A DNA stretch of 64,000 nt from Candidatus Kinetoplastibacterium crithidii (GTDB lineage: Bacteria > Pseudomonadota > Gammaproteobacteria > Burkholderiales > Burkholderiaceae_B), in assembly GCA_027557655.1 (NCBI GenBank), contig CP064915.1, forward strand, positions 434,001-498,000, given 5' to 3'. Shown in pieces: positions 9,616-18,702 of the stretch. Under the pieces are notes generated by a model, which had not been told where the DNA came from, ran no database searches, and saw nothing but the letters and a program-made list of their open reading frames with translations. How positions within the stretch are numbered: the first letter of the stretch is position 1; the number at the start of each line of letters is the position of its first letter. The position numbers and the translations under genes are program-made.

Positions 9616-10220
9616 GCCACAAAACTCACTGTAAAATATACAATAATTATGAAGATATTAAGAATCAATAATTAATGTCAATAAGATTTATTTGAATCTA
9701 AAATCATAATCTAAAACAAGCACTAGAATAATATTTTATTAGTAATGCCAACAAAAAAAACAACTATTTAAATAAAAAGAATAGACTATTATGGCAATTT
9801 AATAATATTTTACAATTAAATATTATTAACATAAAACAACAGTAATATATATGCCGTGTTTTATCATTATAATAGTCAAACATAGGTTACTTATTAATTG
9901 TAATAATCATTCTTTATTATATATAAGTATAGTAGAGCATCAAATAAGTTTTAAAATTTATCATAGTAAATTATTGACTATGAATAAAATACTGATAAAA
10001 TTTCATTAAACATAAGTAATGTCAAAATATATTGAATTATGTAGTTTTATAGATTTTTATAAAAATCTAAACAAATCAAAAAACTTAATAACCACAAATA
10101 TTCTTATTAAAAATCAAACTCAGACTCTTTTATTTATTATCAATATTAAAACGTAAAAAATTCAAGTTTTTTATGAAAATACATAGAAAAGCAGAGAAAA
10201 ACACTCAAATAATCAAAAAA
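9616..10220. other. 605-bp AT-rich divergent gap upstream of rho
   Basis: No gene, tRNA or clear hairpin terminator is visible. It separates the minus-strand reductase from plus-strand rho and should hold both promoters. In many betaproteobacteria trxA precedes rho; I looked for a WCGPC-type thioredoxin active site on both strands and found none. A 52-codon frame at 9851-10009 has no recognisable content. Confidence 0.6.
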
Positions 10221-11477
10221 ATGCATTTAAATGAACTAAAGACTTTGCATGTATCACAGCTATTAGAAATTGCTTCCAATTTAGAAATTGATAATGCCAA
10301 TCGTCTACGAAAACAAGAATTAATGTTTGCTATAATGAAAAAAAGAGCAAAACAAGGTGAACAAATTTTTGGAGATGGCGTATTAGAAGTACTTCCAGAT
10401 GGTTTTGGGTTTCTAAGATCACCAGAAACATCATATTTAGCAAGCACAGATGATATATATATATCACCTTCTCAAATTAGAAGAATGAACTTACATACTG
10501 GTGATTCTATAGAAGGTGAAGTAAGAACACCAAAAGAAGGTGAAAGATACTTTGCATTGGTTAAAGTTGAAAAAGTTAATGGTGTATCACCAGAAATTGT
10601 AAAACATAGAATTATGTTTGAAAATCTTACTCCACTTCATCCCTGCCAAAATATAAAATTAGAAAGAGAAATAAGAAGTGAAGAAAATCTTACAGGAAGA
10701 ATATTAGACGTATTCTCACCTATAGGTAAAGGACAAAGAGGATTAATAGTAGCAAGCCCTAAATCTGGAAAAACTATAATGATGCAACATATAGCTCATG
10801 CTATTGCATCAAATATGCCAGAAGCAACTTTAATAGTCTTATTAGTAGATGAGCGGCCTGAGGAAGTAACTGAGATGCAACGCACAGTCAGGGGTGAAGT
10901 GGTAGCTTCAACTTTTGATGAACCTGCAAATAGACATGTACAAGTAGCAGAAATGGTAATTGAAAAAGCAAAAAGACTTGTAGAAATGAAAAAAGATGTG
11001 ATTATATTACTAGATTCTATTACTAGATTAGCTAGAGCATACAATACTGTAATTCCTTCTTCGGGAAAAGTTCTTACAGGCGGTATAGATGCCAATGCTC
11101 TACACAGACCAAAAAGATTTTTTGGAGCAGCTAGAAATATAGAAGAAGGTGGTTCTTTAACTATACTAGGAACGGCCTTAATAGATACTGGAAGTAGAAT
11201 GGATGAAGTAATATATGAAGAATTTAAAGGAACTGGTAATGCTGAAATTCATTTAGAAAGAAGAATGGCAGAAAAAAGAGTTTACCCTGCTATCAATCTA
11301 AATAAATCAGGAACAAGAAGAGAAGAACTATTAGTTAAACAAGATATACTACAAAAAATATGGGTTCTAAGAAAATTTATTCATGATATGGATGATATAG
11401 AAGCAATAGAATTTATTCTAGATAAAATGCGCTCCACAAAAACAAATTTAGATTTTTTTGAAATGATGAAAAGATAA
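10221..11477 (+). CDS. rho: Transcription termination factor Rho
   Basis: Hexameric RNA-dependent ATPase that ends transcription at Rho-dependent sites. I chose ATG 10221, giving 418 aa starting MHLNELKTLHVSQLLE, the family N-terminus; the longer frame from 10173 adds 16 Lys-rich residues not expected in Rho. Domains: N-terminal helix bundle and RNA-binding OB fold (GVLEVLPDGFGFLRSP, DDIYISPSQIRR), Walker A in ASPKSGKTIMMQ, Walker B region VIILLDSITRLARAYN, Q-loop and R-loop region GGIDANALHRPKRFFGAARN. queH follows 29 bp downstream on the same strand. Confidence 0.96.
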   Translation: MHLNELKTLHVSQLLEIASNLEIDNANRLRKQELMFAIMKKRAKQGEQIFGDGVLEVLPDGFGFLRSPETSYLASTDDIYISPSQIRRMNLHTGDSIEGEVRTPKEGERYFALVKVEKVNGVSPEIVKHRIMFENLTPLHPCQNIKLEREIRSEENLTGRILDVFSPIGKGQRGLIVASPKSGKTIMMQHIAHAIASNMPEATLIVLLVDERPEEVTEMQRTVRGEVVASTFDEPANRHVQVAEMVIEKAKRLVEMKKDVIILLDSITRLARAYNTVIPSSGKVLTGGIDANALHRPKRFFGAARNIEEGGSLTILGTALIDTGSRMDEVIYEEFKGTGNAEIHLERRMAEKRVYPAINLNKSGTRREELLVKQDILQKIWVLRKFIHDMDDIEAIEFILDKMRSTKTNLDFFEMMKR

Positions 11478-11506
11478 AAAATTAATAATATATAAAATAA
11501 AAATTT

Positions 11507-12151
11507 ATGGAATTTATACCAAGACCTATAATAGATTTACCTTTAAACTGTAATAAAGTTTTATTACACTCATGCTGTGCTCCATGTTCATGTGAAATAA
11601 TGGAGGCAATGATTGAGTCAAATATTAAATATTCGATATTTTTTTATAATCCGAATATACATCCAAAAAAAGAATATGAAATTAGGAAACAAGAAAACAT
11701 AAGAATAGCTAATAAATATAATATAGAAATTATAGATGCTGACTACGATACAGACAATTGGTTTCTAAGGGTTAAGGGATTAGAACATTGTCCAGAACGA
11801 GGTGAGCGTTGTACAGTATGTTTTGATATGCGCTTCGAAAGAACAGCTTTATATGCTTATGAGCATGGATTCGATACTATTACCAGTTCTCTAGGAATTT
11901 CTCGTTGGAAGGATTTTAATCAAATAAACAGATCAGGAATAAAAGCTGCTTCTAAATATGATATTACTTATTGGGATTATAATTGGCGAAAAAAAGGTGG
12001 ATCACAAAGAATGATATTCATAAGTAAAAGAGAACAATTTTACCAACAAGAATATTGTGGTTGTGTATATTCATTAAGAGATACTAACAAAGCGAGAAGA
12101 GAACATGGATTTGATAGAATAAAAATAGGTGAGAAATTTTATAAAAATTAA
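11507..12151 (+). CDS. queH: Epoxyqueuosine reductase QueH
   Basis: DUF208/QueH-family enzyme that performs the last step of queuosine synthesis, reducing epoxyqueuosine in tRNAs with GUN anticodons. The protein is 214 aa. Metal-binding residues are visible: LLHSCCAPCSCEIM near the N-terminus, GERCTVCFDMRFERTA in the middle and QEYCGCVYS near the C-terminus, with TSSLGISRWKD between. It lies directly after rho, likely cotranscribed. It is the non-homologous replacement of QueG. Whether this genome makes queuine or salvages it cannot be judged from the window. Confidence 0.9.
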   Translation: MEFIPRPIIDLPLNCNKVLLHSCCAPCSCEIMEAMIESNIKYSIFFYNPNIHPKKEYEIRKQENIRIANKYNIEIIDADYDTDNWFLRVKGLEHCPERGERCTVCFDMRFERTALYAYEHGFDTITSSLGISRWKDFNQINRSGIKAASKYDITYWDYNWRKKGGSQRMIFISKREQFYQQEYCGCVYSLRDTNKARREHGFDRIKIGEKFYKN

Positions 12152-12187
12152 AATAATACATATTTCTAATAAATAGAGTTTTATAAG

Positions 12188-12982
12188 TTAGCAATGGTAA
12201 TAATGACTTACTTTTGTTAAGTAAAATATAAATAATATACCTATAAAAATCAATGATAGTTCAATAATATGATTCATAAGGCTTTTTTTATAAGTATGTT
12301 CATGCATCTGAGGAATAAGATCAGATATAGCTATATATATAAAACTACTAGCAGCAATTACTAAAGCAAAAGGTGTAAATTGCCTCGCAGAATGCAAAAT
12401 AAAATATCCAGTAAATCCACCAATTGATGAACAAAAACTAGAAGTTAAAATCATTATTAATGCTTTAGACCTGTTAATTCCAGAATTTCTTAAAACAACA
12501 AAATCACATAATTTATGAGGAACCTCATGCACTGTTATTGATAAAGAAGTAATAATGCCAAGTAATGGGTTAGTTAAAAAAGAAGCAGCAATTACTATAC
12601 CATCAGAAAAATTATGTAATGAACTACCTATCAATATAATAATTCCTCCACTACCAGCCTCATTTTTATCATGACCATTTCCATGAAGGTGACCATCACC
12701 TTCATAGTGATGATTATGTCTTAATAATGATACTTTTTCTAAAATTACAAAACATATTATTGATATTAACATAGTAATAAAAATAATATTAGCATCATTA
12801 TTTAGATGATCATAAGCTTCAGGCAATAAATGCAAAAAAGCTACTGACAAAAAAATACCTACTGATATACTAACAATACTATCAAGATATTTAGAAAAAA
12901 AATTATATGTTAACCAATTTGCTATACCAACAGCAATTAAACCACTGGAAAGGGTAGAAATCAAAATATATAAAAATATCAT
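12188..12982 (-). CDS. ZIP-family divalent metal transporter
   Basis: Inner-membrane metal uptake protein of 264 aa with about eight hydrophobic segments. Segments 3 and 4 are separated by a short loop rich in histidine (HNHHYEGDGHLHGNGHDKN, residues about 93-111). TM4 carries SLHNFSDGIVI (the HNxxD metal motif). TM5 carries TVHEVPHKLCDF, where the usual HExPHE has lysine in place of the last glutamate. Substrate is probably zinc, possibly iron or manganese. It lies 29 bp downstream of polA on the same strand and converges with queH. Confidence 0.85.
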   Translation of the reverse strand: MIFLYILISTLSSGLIAVGIANWLTYNFFSKYLDSIVSISVGIFLSVAFLHLLPEAYDHLNNDANIIFITMLISIICFVILEKVSLLRHNHHYEGDGHLHGNGHDKNEAGSGGIIILIGSSLHNFSDGIVIAASFLTNPLLGIITSLSITVHEVPHKLCDFVVLRNSGINRSKALIMILTSSFCSSIGGFTGYFILHSARQFTPFALVIAASSFIYIAISDLIPQMHEHTYKKSLMNHIIELSLIFIGILFIFYLTKVSHYYHC

Positions 12983-13011
12983 AAATAAATCTTATTAAGA
13001 TAATTAAGAAA

Positions 13012-15690
13012 TTAGTGAGCTTCTGACCAATTATAACCAATACCTAAATCAACTATTAAAGGAACATCAAATTCAGTAACATTACACATCAAAGTAGGCA
13101 ACATCTCTTTTACAATTAAAAGTTCTGAGTTTGTAACTTCTAAAATCAATTCATCATGTACTTGCATAACTAATTTAGAAGTTAACTTCTCATAGGATAT
13201 CCAATCTTGGACTGAAATCATAGCTTTCTTTATCAAGTCTGCTGCTGTACCCTGTATAGGAGCATTAATAGCAGCTCTATCTGTAGCTTTCCTGTTACTA
13301 AAAGATTTATTAGATAAAGATGAAAGATATAGTCTTCTTCCAAAAACAGTTTCTACATATCCTAGATCATTATATTTTTCTTTAATTAAATTAATATAAT
13401 TTAATACTCCAGGATAACGATCAAAATATCTATTAATATAATTCTGTGCCGAGATACGATCAATATTTAGATTAGATGCAAGACCAAAAGCACTCATGCC
13501 ATAAATTAATCCAAAATTAATAGTTTTGGCTATTCTTCTTTGTTCTTCAGAAACATTATCAACAGAAATACCAAATATCTCAGATGCTGTAAATATGTGA
13601 ACATCCTTCCCTTCTTGAAAAGCCAATTGTAGATTATAATCCTTTGACACATGAGCCATTACTCTAAGTTCTATTTGAGAATAATCAGCTGAAACTAATA
13701 TATTATTATTCTCAGCTATAAAAGCCTCCCTAATTAATTTACCTTCTTCTGTACGAATAGGAATATTTTGTAAATTAGGATTGAAAGAAGATAATCTACC
13801 AGTAATTACAGAAACTTGAGAATAAGTAGTATGCAACCTACCAGTTTCTCTATTTATCATTTTTGGGAGTTTGTCTGTATATGTTGATTTTAATTTAGCA
13901 AGAGTACGATAATCTAAAACTAATCTAGCTAGTCTAAAATCTTTCGAAAGTTTACTAAGAACCTTTTCATCTGTAGAAGGGATTCCTGCATTTGTTTTAC
14001 TAATAATAGGTAGACCAACAAATTGGAAAAGCACTTCTCCTAATTGTTTAGGAGAATTAATATTAAACTTACATCCAGATAATGAATATATTTCGTTTTC
14101 TAAACTTATAATTTTTTTTCCTAAAAAATTACTTTGGTTTTGTAAATTCAAATAGTCTATCTTTACACCATAAGTTTCCATAATTTGCAAAATGACAGCT
14201 ATTTTTTTTTCTATATCATAAATTTCTTCTAACTTCGAGTCTTGGGATAATTTATGCTTAAATAAAGAATTTAACTGACTAATAGAAGTAACTCTTTGAG
14301 AAAAAAAATTAACAGCATCTTCTATTGGAATATCTTCTATTAATTTTAATTTCGAACCTTTACCAAATATTTCATCATAAGTAATACATTTATAATTTAA
14401 AAAATTATCTATTAATTTATATAAATTATCATTATTACGTGAATCTAAGACATAAGCTTCTAGCATAACATCATCTACTACACCTTTTAGATGAATATTT
14501 TCTTTATATAAAAAATGTAATACTTTTTTTAAATCATATGTCACTTTATATTTATTAGGATCTTCTAAGAAAAATTTTAATTTTGATATAAGATAATCTT
14601 TAGTTATACAGCCTGATAATAATTTATATAAAGGTATATAGTAAACTACTGAATTAACTAAAAAACAAATTGTTTGTAATGATGAAATATCATTACCATG
14701 AAGGTCAATAGTAATAATTTCTGATTTACTTAATTCTTTTATTAACAAAGATAAATTATTTTCAGAATCCACTATACATTTTTTTAACTCAATTTCTGTA
14801 TCTTTTAAAGAACTACCTAATAGATTTTCTTTATGCTCCAAATCAGATAACCAATAAACAAAATCAAGACTCTCGTATAACTCTTTTAAAGAATTAGTAT
14901 CTACATCTTTTTTTTTCAAGTCTTCTATTTTTTCAAAATAAGGATATAAATTACAATCACGTTTTATTGTCAGTAATTTTCTCGTAGTAGTAAAATTAGG
15001 GATAAAATCTCTAATATTCTTACCAATAGCACCTGTAATTTTGTCAGCAGAAGCAATAATATTTTCTACAGTACCAAATTCTGATAATAATTTTAATGCA
15101 GTTTTGGGACCTATTTTTGCGACCCCAGGTATATTATCAACAGAATCACCTACTAACATTAAATAATCTACAATTAAAGAAGGTTCTACACCAAATTTTT
15201 TTAAAACACCTAATTCATCTAGAATCTCTTCATTCATTGTATTAACTAATCGAACTTTTTTATTTACTAATTGAGCTAAATCTTTATCACCGGTAGCAAT
15301 AATAACTTGACAATCATACTTTTTAGAAAACAAATCTGATATTGTACCAATCACATCATCAGCTTCAACACCTTTTATACTAATAATAGGTAATCCTAGG
15401 GATTGAATTATTTGATAAATCTTATCTATTTGACTTATTAAATCTTGAGGCATTAATGGACGATTTGATTTATATGTACTACATATATCATGTCTAAAAT
15501 TTTTACCCGGAGCATCAAAAACACAAGCAAAATAAGTAGTTTCATATTTTGAAAGCAACTTTTTGAGCATGCTAACTATCCCATATATAGCACCTGTTTG
15601 ATCTCCTTTAGAATTTCTTAATTCAGGCAAAGCATAAAAGGCCCTATATAAGTAACTAGAACCATCAACTAATAATAAAGATTCACTCAT
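13012..15690 (-). CDS. polA: DNA polymerase I, proofreading domain apparently inactive
   Basis: Repair and Okazaki-fragment polymerase, 892 aa. The 5'-3' exonuclease domain (about 1-290) starts LLLVDGSSYLYRAFYA and keeps the acidic motifs (VEADDVIG, DSVDNIPG). The middle 3'-5' exonuclease domain (about 300-480) is degenerate: the first motif reads TIDLHGN (D329, H331 where the catalytic Glu should be) and the third has FFSQR instead of YxxxD; D386 remains. The polymerase domain is intact: SADYSQIELRVMAH, RRIAKTINFGLIYG, MQVHDELILEV. It sits between typA and the ZIP gene on the same strand. Confidence 0.96.
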   Translation of the reverse strand: MSESLLLVDGSSYLYRAFYALPELRNSKGDQTGAIYGIVSMLKKLLSKYETTYFACVFDAPGKNFRHDICSTYKSNRPLMPQDLISQIDKIYQIIQSLGLPIISIKGVEADDVIGTISDLFSKKYDCQVIIATGDKDLAQLVNKKVRLVNTMNEEILDELGVLKKFGVEPSLIVDYLMLVGDSVDNIPGVAKIGPKTALKLLSEFGTVENIIASADKITGAIGKNIRDFIPNFTTTRKLLTIKRDCNLYPYFEKIEDLKKKDVDTNSLKELYESLDFVYWLSDLEHKENLLGSSLKDTEIELKKCIVDSENNLSLLIKELSKSEIITIDLHGNDISSLQTICFLVNSVVYYIPLYKLLSGCITKDYLISKLKFFLEDPNKYKVTYDLKKVLHFLYKENIHLKGVVDDVMLEAYVLDSRNNDNLYKLIDNFLNYKCITYDEIFGKGSKLKLIEDIPIEDAVNFFSQRVTSISQLNSLFKHKLSQDSKLEEIYDIEKKIAVILQIMETYGVKIDYLNLQNQSNFLGKKIISLENEIYSLSGCKFNINSPKQLGEVLFQFVGLPIISKTNAGIPSTDEKVLSKLSKDFRLARLVLDYRTLAKLKSTYTDKLPKMINRETGRLHTTYSQVSVITGRLSSFNPNLQNIPIRTEEGKLIREAFIAENNNILVSADYSQIELRVMAHVSKDYNLQLAFQEGKDVHIFTASEIFGISVDNVSEEQRRIAKTINFGLIYGMSAFGLASNLNIDRISAQNYINRYFDRYPGVLNYINLIKEKYNDLGYVETVFGRRLYLSSLSNKSFSNRKATDRAAINAPIQGTAADLIKKAMISVQDWISYEKLTSKLVMQVHDELILEVTNSELLIVKEMLPTLMCNVTEFDVPLIVDLGIGYNWSEAH

Positions 15691-15731
15691 AAATTCTTAT
15701 AGTCTATTAAGATACAATATCTAATGCTTGA

Positions 15732-17546
15732 TCAAACATTTCTATTACGTCTTCTTTCATGTTCTTGTAAATATCTTTTTCTTAAACGTATAGATTTTGG
15801 AGTGATTTCCACTAATTCATCATCTTCTATAAATTCTATTGCATATTCTAAAGTTAGATTAATTGGAGGCACTAGACGTATAGCTTCATCTGTTCCAGAA
15901 GCTCTTATGTTAGTTAATTGTTTTTCTCTGACTGGATTTACCACCAAATCATTATCTCTACTATGGATACCTATAATCATACCTTCATATAAAGACTCTC
16001 CTGGTTTGATAAACATCCTTCCTCGATCCTGTAATTTCCATAAAGCATAGGCAACAGACTCGCCAGCATATTGGCTAATTAGAACACCATTTCTTCTATT
16101 GCTCAAAGAACCTTCATAAAATGGTGCATACTCTCTAAAAACATGACTCATTAAACCACTACCTCTAGTAATGCTCATAAAATCATTCTGAAATCCTATG
16201 AGTGAACGAGCTGGAATCACATACTCTAAGCGTGTTCTACCGTGATTATCAGGTATCATATTCTGTAAATCACCTTTGCGCCTTCCTACTTCTTCCATAA
16301 CAGAACCCTGATAAATATCATCAACATATAATGTTAAATCTTCAAATGGTTCATGTTTTATTCCATCAATATCCTTATAAACAACACGTGGTCTTGAAAC
16401 TGATAATTCATATCCTTCACGACGCATAGTTTCAAGCAAAATAGTCAAATGTAATTCACCACGCCCAGAAACTTCAAATACAGTATCATCATCGGTTTCA
16501 CGCACTTTAAGAGCTACGTTAGATTTTAATTCTAAATCTAACCTATCACGTATTTGCCTACTTGTAACAAATTTACCTTCTTTACCAGCTAAAGGAGAAG
16601 TATTTACCATAAAATTCATGGTAAGCGTTGGCTCATCTATTTTTAGCACAGGCAAAGCATCTATATTTAAAGGATCAGCAATAGTAATTCCTATTTCTAA
16701 ATCTTCTATTCCATTTATAAGAACTATATCGCCTGCTTCCGCTTTTTCAACAGCAACTCTATCTAAACCTGAAAATTTTAAAACTTGATTAATACGAGCT
16801 TTTATAGCTGATCCAGATTCACCCATTTTAAGAATAACATCCATAGATGGGTATAATACACCTCTATGAATTTTGCCGATCCCAATTTTTCCTACATAAG
16901 AATTATAATCCAATGAAGCAATTTGCATTTGTAAAGGCCCATCTGAATCATTGTGAGGTTCTGGTACGTATTTAAAGATAGTTTCAAATAAATATGACAT
17001 ATCACCAGAACGTACATTATGATCACTACTTGAATATCCAGAAAGACCAGAAGCATATACTACTGGAAAATCTAATTGTTCCTCTGTAGCTCCAAGACGA
17101 TCAAACAACTCAAAAACTTCATTAATCACAAAATCTGGACGAGCTCCTGGTTTATCAATTTTATTTACAACAACTATTGGTTTTAAACCTAAACTTAACG
17201 CTTTTCTTGTTACAAATACTGTTTGAGGCATTGGTCCTTCTACAGAATCTACTAAAAGTAAAACCCCTTCTACCATTGACAATACACGTTCTACCTCACC
17301 TCCGAAATCAGCATGTCCAGGAGTATCAATAATGTTTACATATGTGTCATTGTATTCAACAGAACAATTTTTAGATAAAATTGTTATTCCTCTTTCTTTT
17401 TCAAGAACATTAGAATCCATAACTCGCTTTGTTACAGTCTGGTTATTTCTAAACACACCAGATTGGCGTAACAATTGATCAACTAAAGTTGTTTTTCCAT
17501 GATCAACATGAGCTATTATGGCAATATTGCGCAAAGCTTTAGCCAT
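15732..17546 (-). CDS. typA: Translational GTPase TypA/BipA
   Basis: Ribosome-associated GTPase involved in 50S assembly and stress adaptation. The protein is 604 aa, standard length. G motifs are complete: AHVDHGKTTLVD (P-loop), RGITILSKN (G2), DTPGHADFGGEVE (G3), NKIDKPGA (G4). Then come a domain-II barrel, EF-G-like domains III and V (EVSGRGELHLTILLETMRREGYE) and the TypA-specific C-terminal domain with MFIKPGESLYEGMIIG. It lies 20 bp after truB on the same strand, extending the rimP-nusA-infB-rbfA-truB cluster. Confidence 0.97.
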   Translation of the reverse strand: MAKALRNIAIIAHVDHGKTTLVDQLLRQSGVFRNNQTVTKRVMDSNVLEKERGITILSKNCSVEYNDTYVNIIDTPGHADFGGEVERVLSMVEGVLLLVDSVEGPMPQTVFVTRKALSLGLKPIVVVNKIDKPGARPDFVINEVFELFDRLGATEEQLDFPVVYASGLSGYSSSDHNVRSGDMSYLFETIFKYVPEPHNDSDGPLQMQIASLDYNSYVGKIGIGKIHRGVLYPSMDVILKMGESGSAIKARINQVLKFSGLDRVAVEKAEAGDIVLINGIEDLEIGITIADPLNIDALPVLKIDEPTLTMNFMVNTSPLAGKEGKFVTSRQIRDRLDLELKSNVALKVRETDDDTVFEVSGRGELHLTILLETMRREGYELSVSRPRVVYKDIDGIKHEPFEDLTLYVDDIYQGSVMEEVGRRKGDLQNMIPDNHGRTRLEYVIPARSLIGFQNDFMSITRGSGLMSHVFREYAPFYEGSLSNRRNGVLISQYAGESVAYALWKLQDRGRMFIKPGESLYEGMIIGIHSRDNDLVVNPVREKQLTNIRASGTDEAIRLVPPINLTLEYAIEFIEDDELVEITPKSIRLRKRYLQEHERRRNRNV

Positions 17547-17566
17547 ACAAAATCCTTATTTATAAT

Positions 17567-18286
17567 TTAAAAAAATGTAGATATTTTATTCTCATCAAGC
17601 ATAGCATTCTTTGGCTCTTCCATTAATAACAAAGAATTCAAATCAATTGCCTGATTTATGCAAAATGGACCTACAGATAACCTTCTTAATTCTACTAAAT
17701 GTGCAAAAAAACCAGATTTTCTACCGATATCCTGAGCTAAAGTTCTAATATAAGTTCCTTTGCTGCAAAAAACCTCAATAACTATATAGTTACTTTTTAA
17801 TGATAATAATTTTATATTATATATATTAATATTTCTTGGTTCTCTATTTATATCAATGCCTTTTCTTGCATATTTATATAATGGAATACCTTTATATTTA
17901 ATAGCAGAATACATAGGCGGAATTTGTGTAATCTCACCAATAAATGAATTTAAAATATTTATAATAAAATCTTTATTTATTAAAATATCATCTTCAAATC
18001 TATACAAAACATTACCGGTAAAATCACTACTATCTGTTTCTTCTCCAAATTTCAAAGTTGCTATATATGATTTGGAAGAATCGATTAATTTAGATGAAAA
18101 CTTAGTATATTTTCCAAAACAACAAACAAGCAAACCTGTAGCAAAAGGGTCTAATGTACCTGCATGACCTGCCTTAGAAGCTTCAAGAGCATGCCTAACT
18201 TTTTGCAATGCAATATTACTTGATAATCCTGATGGTTTATCAAGTAATATAAAACCATCAAGATTACGAAAAACTTTTTTGGACAT
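17567..18286 (-). CDS. truB: tRNA pseudouridine(55) synthase
   Basis: Makes the universal pseudouridine-55 of the tRNA T loop. The protein is 239 aa. The N-terminal motif GFILLDKPSGLSSN and the catalytic motif GHAGTLDPFATGLLV (with the nucleophilic Asp) are clear, as are PMYSAIKYKGIPLYKYARKG and SKGTYIRTLAQDIG. It is somewhat shorter than full-length proteobacterial TruB (about 310 aa with a C-terminal PUA-like region); the C-terminal part is mostly absent, probably genome reduction. Gene order rbfA-truB-typA supports the call. Confidence 0.95.
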   Translation of the reverse strand: MSKKVFRNLDGFILLDKPSGLSSNIALQKVRHALEASKAGHAGTLDPFATGLLVCCFGKYTKFSSKLIDSSKSYIATLKFGEETDSSDFTGNVLYRFEDDILINKDFIINILNSFIGEITQIPPMYSAIKYKGIPLYKYARKGIDINREPRNINIYNIKLLSLKSNYIVIEVFCSKGTYIRTLAQDIGRKSGFFAHLVELRRLSVGPFCINQAIDLNSLLLMEEPKNAMLDENKISTFF

Positions 18287-18316
18287 ATTTATTGTAAAAG
18301 TAAACTGAATAAAAAA

Positions 18317-18679
18317 CTAAGAATCAATATTAGCTTTTTTTATCAAATCTAATAAATTATTAGCTTTTTCTATATGAGAGTCATGCAAAAATAACAAAGT
18401 TGGAACTGTATGTATATGTAGTCTTTTATAAAGATAGGAATGAAACCAACCTGATTTTTTATTCAAGAATTCCTCTACTATCTTAGGATCAACACCAAAT
18501 ACAGTAAAATATATCTTAGCATATGCATAATCAACTGAAAGATCCACCTTCGAAATAGTAACAATGCCAATTTCCTTTATAGTAAATTTTTGGCTAATTA
18601 TTTTTGATAAATCCTTCTGAATTTGTTTAGAAATACGAGTATTTCTACCTGACACTTTGTCAATATCAATCATTTTCAT
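18317..18679 (-). CDS. rbfA: Ribosome-binding factor A
   Basis: KH-like 30S assembly factor acting on the 5' end of 16S rRNA. The protein is 120 aa. Family features: GRNTRISKQIQKDLSKII, DLSVDYAYAKIYFTVFG, and the C-terminal LHIHTVPTLLFLHD. It lies between infB and truB (about 25-30 bp gaps). An alternative ATG two codons in is possible. Confidence 0.93.
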   Translation of the reverse strand: MKMIDIDKVSGRNTRISKQIQKDLSKIISQKFTIKEIGIVTISKVDLSVDYAYAKIYFTVFGVDPKIVEEFLNKKSGWFHSYLYKRLHIHTVPTLLFLHDSHIEKANNLLDLIKKANIDS

Positions 18680-18702
18680 AAATAGAAAACGTTCCCAATA
18701 TA

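Noticed and set aside
9851..10009. 52-codon frame upstream of rho (begins MPCFIIIIVKH)
   Set aside because: No Shine-Dalgarno, AT-driven Ile/Leu/Asn composition and no resemblance to thioredoxin or any leader peptide I know.
10173..10220. Upstream in-frame extension of Rho by 16 residues
   Set aside because: Not part of the Rho family N-terminus, and MHLNELK at 10221 matches it precisely.
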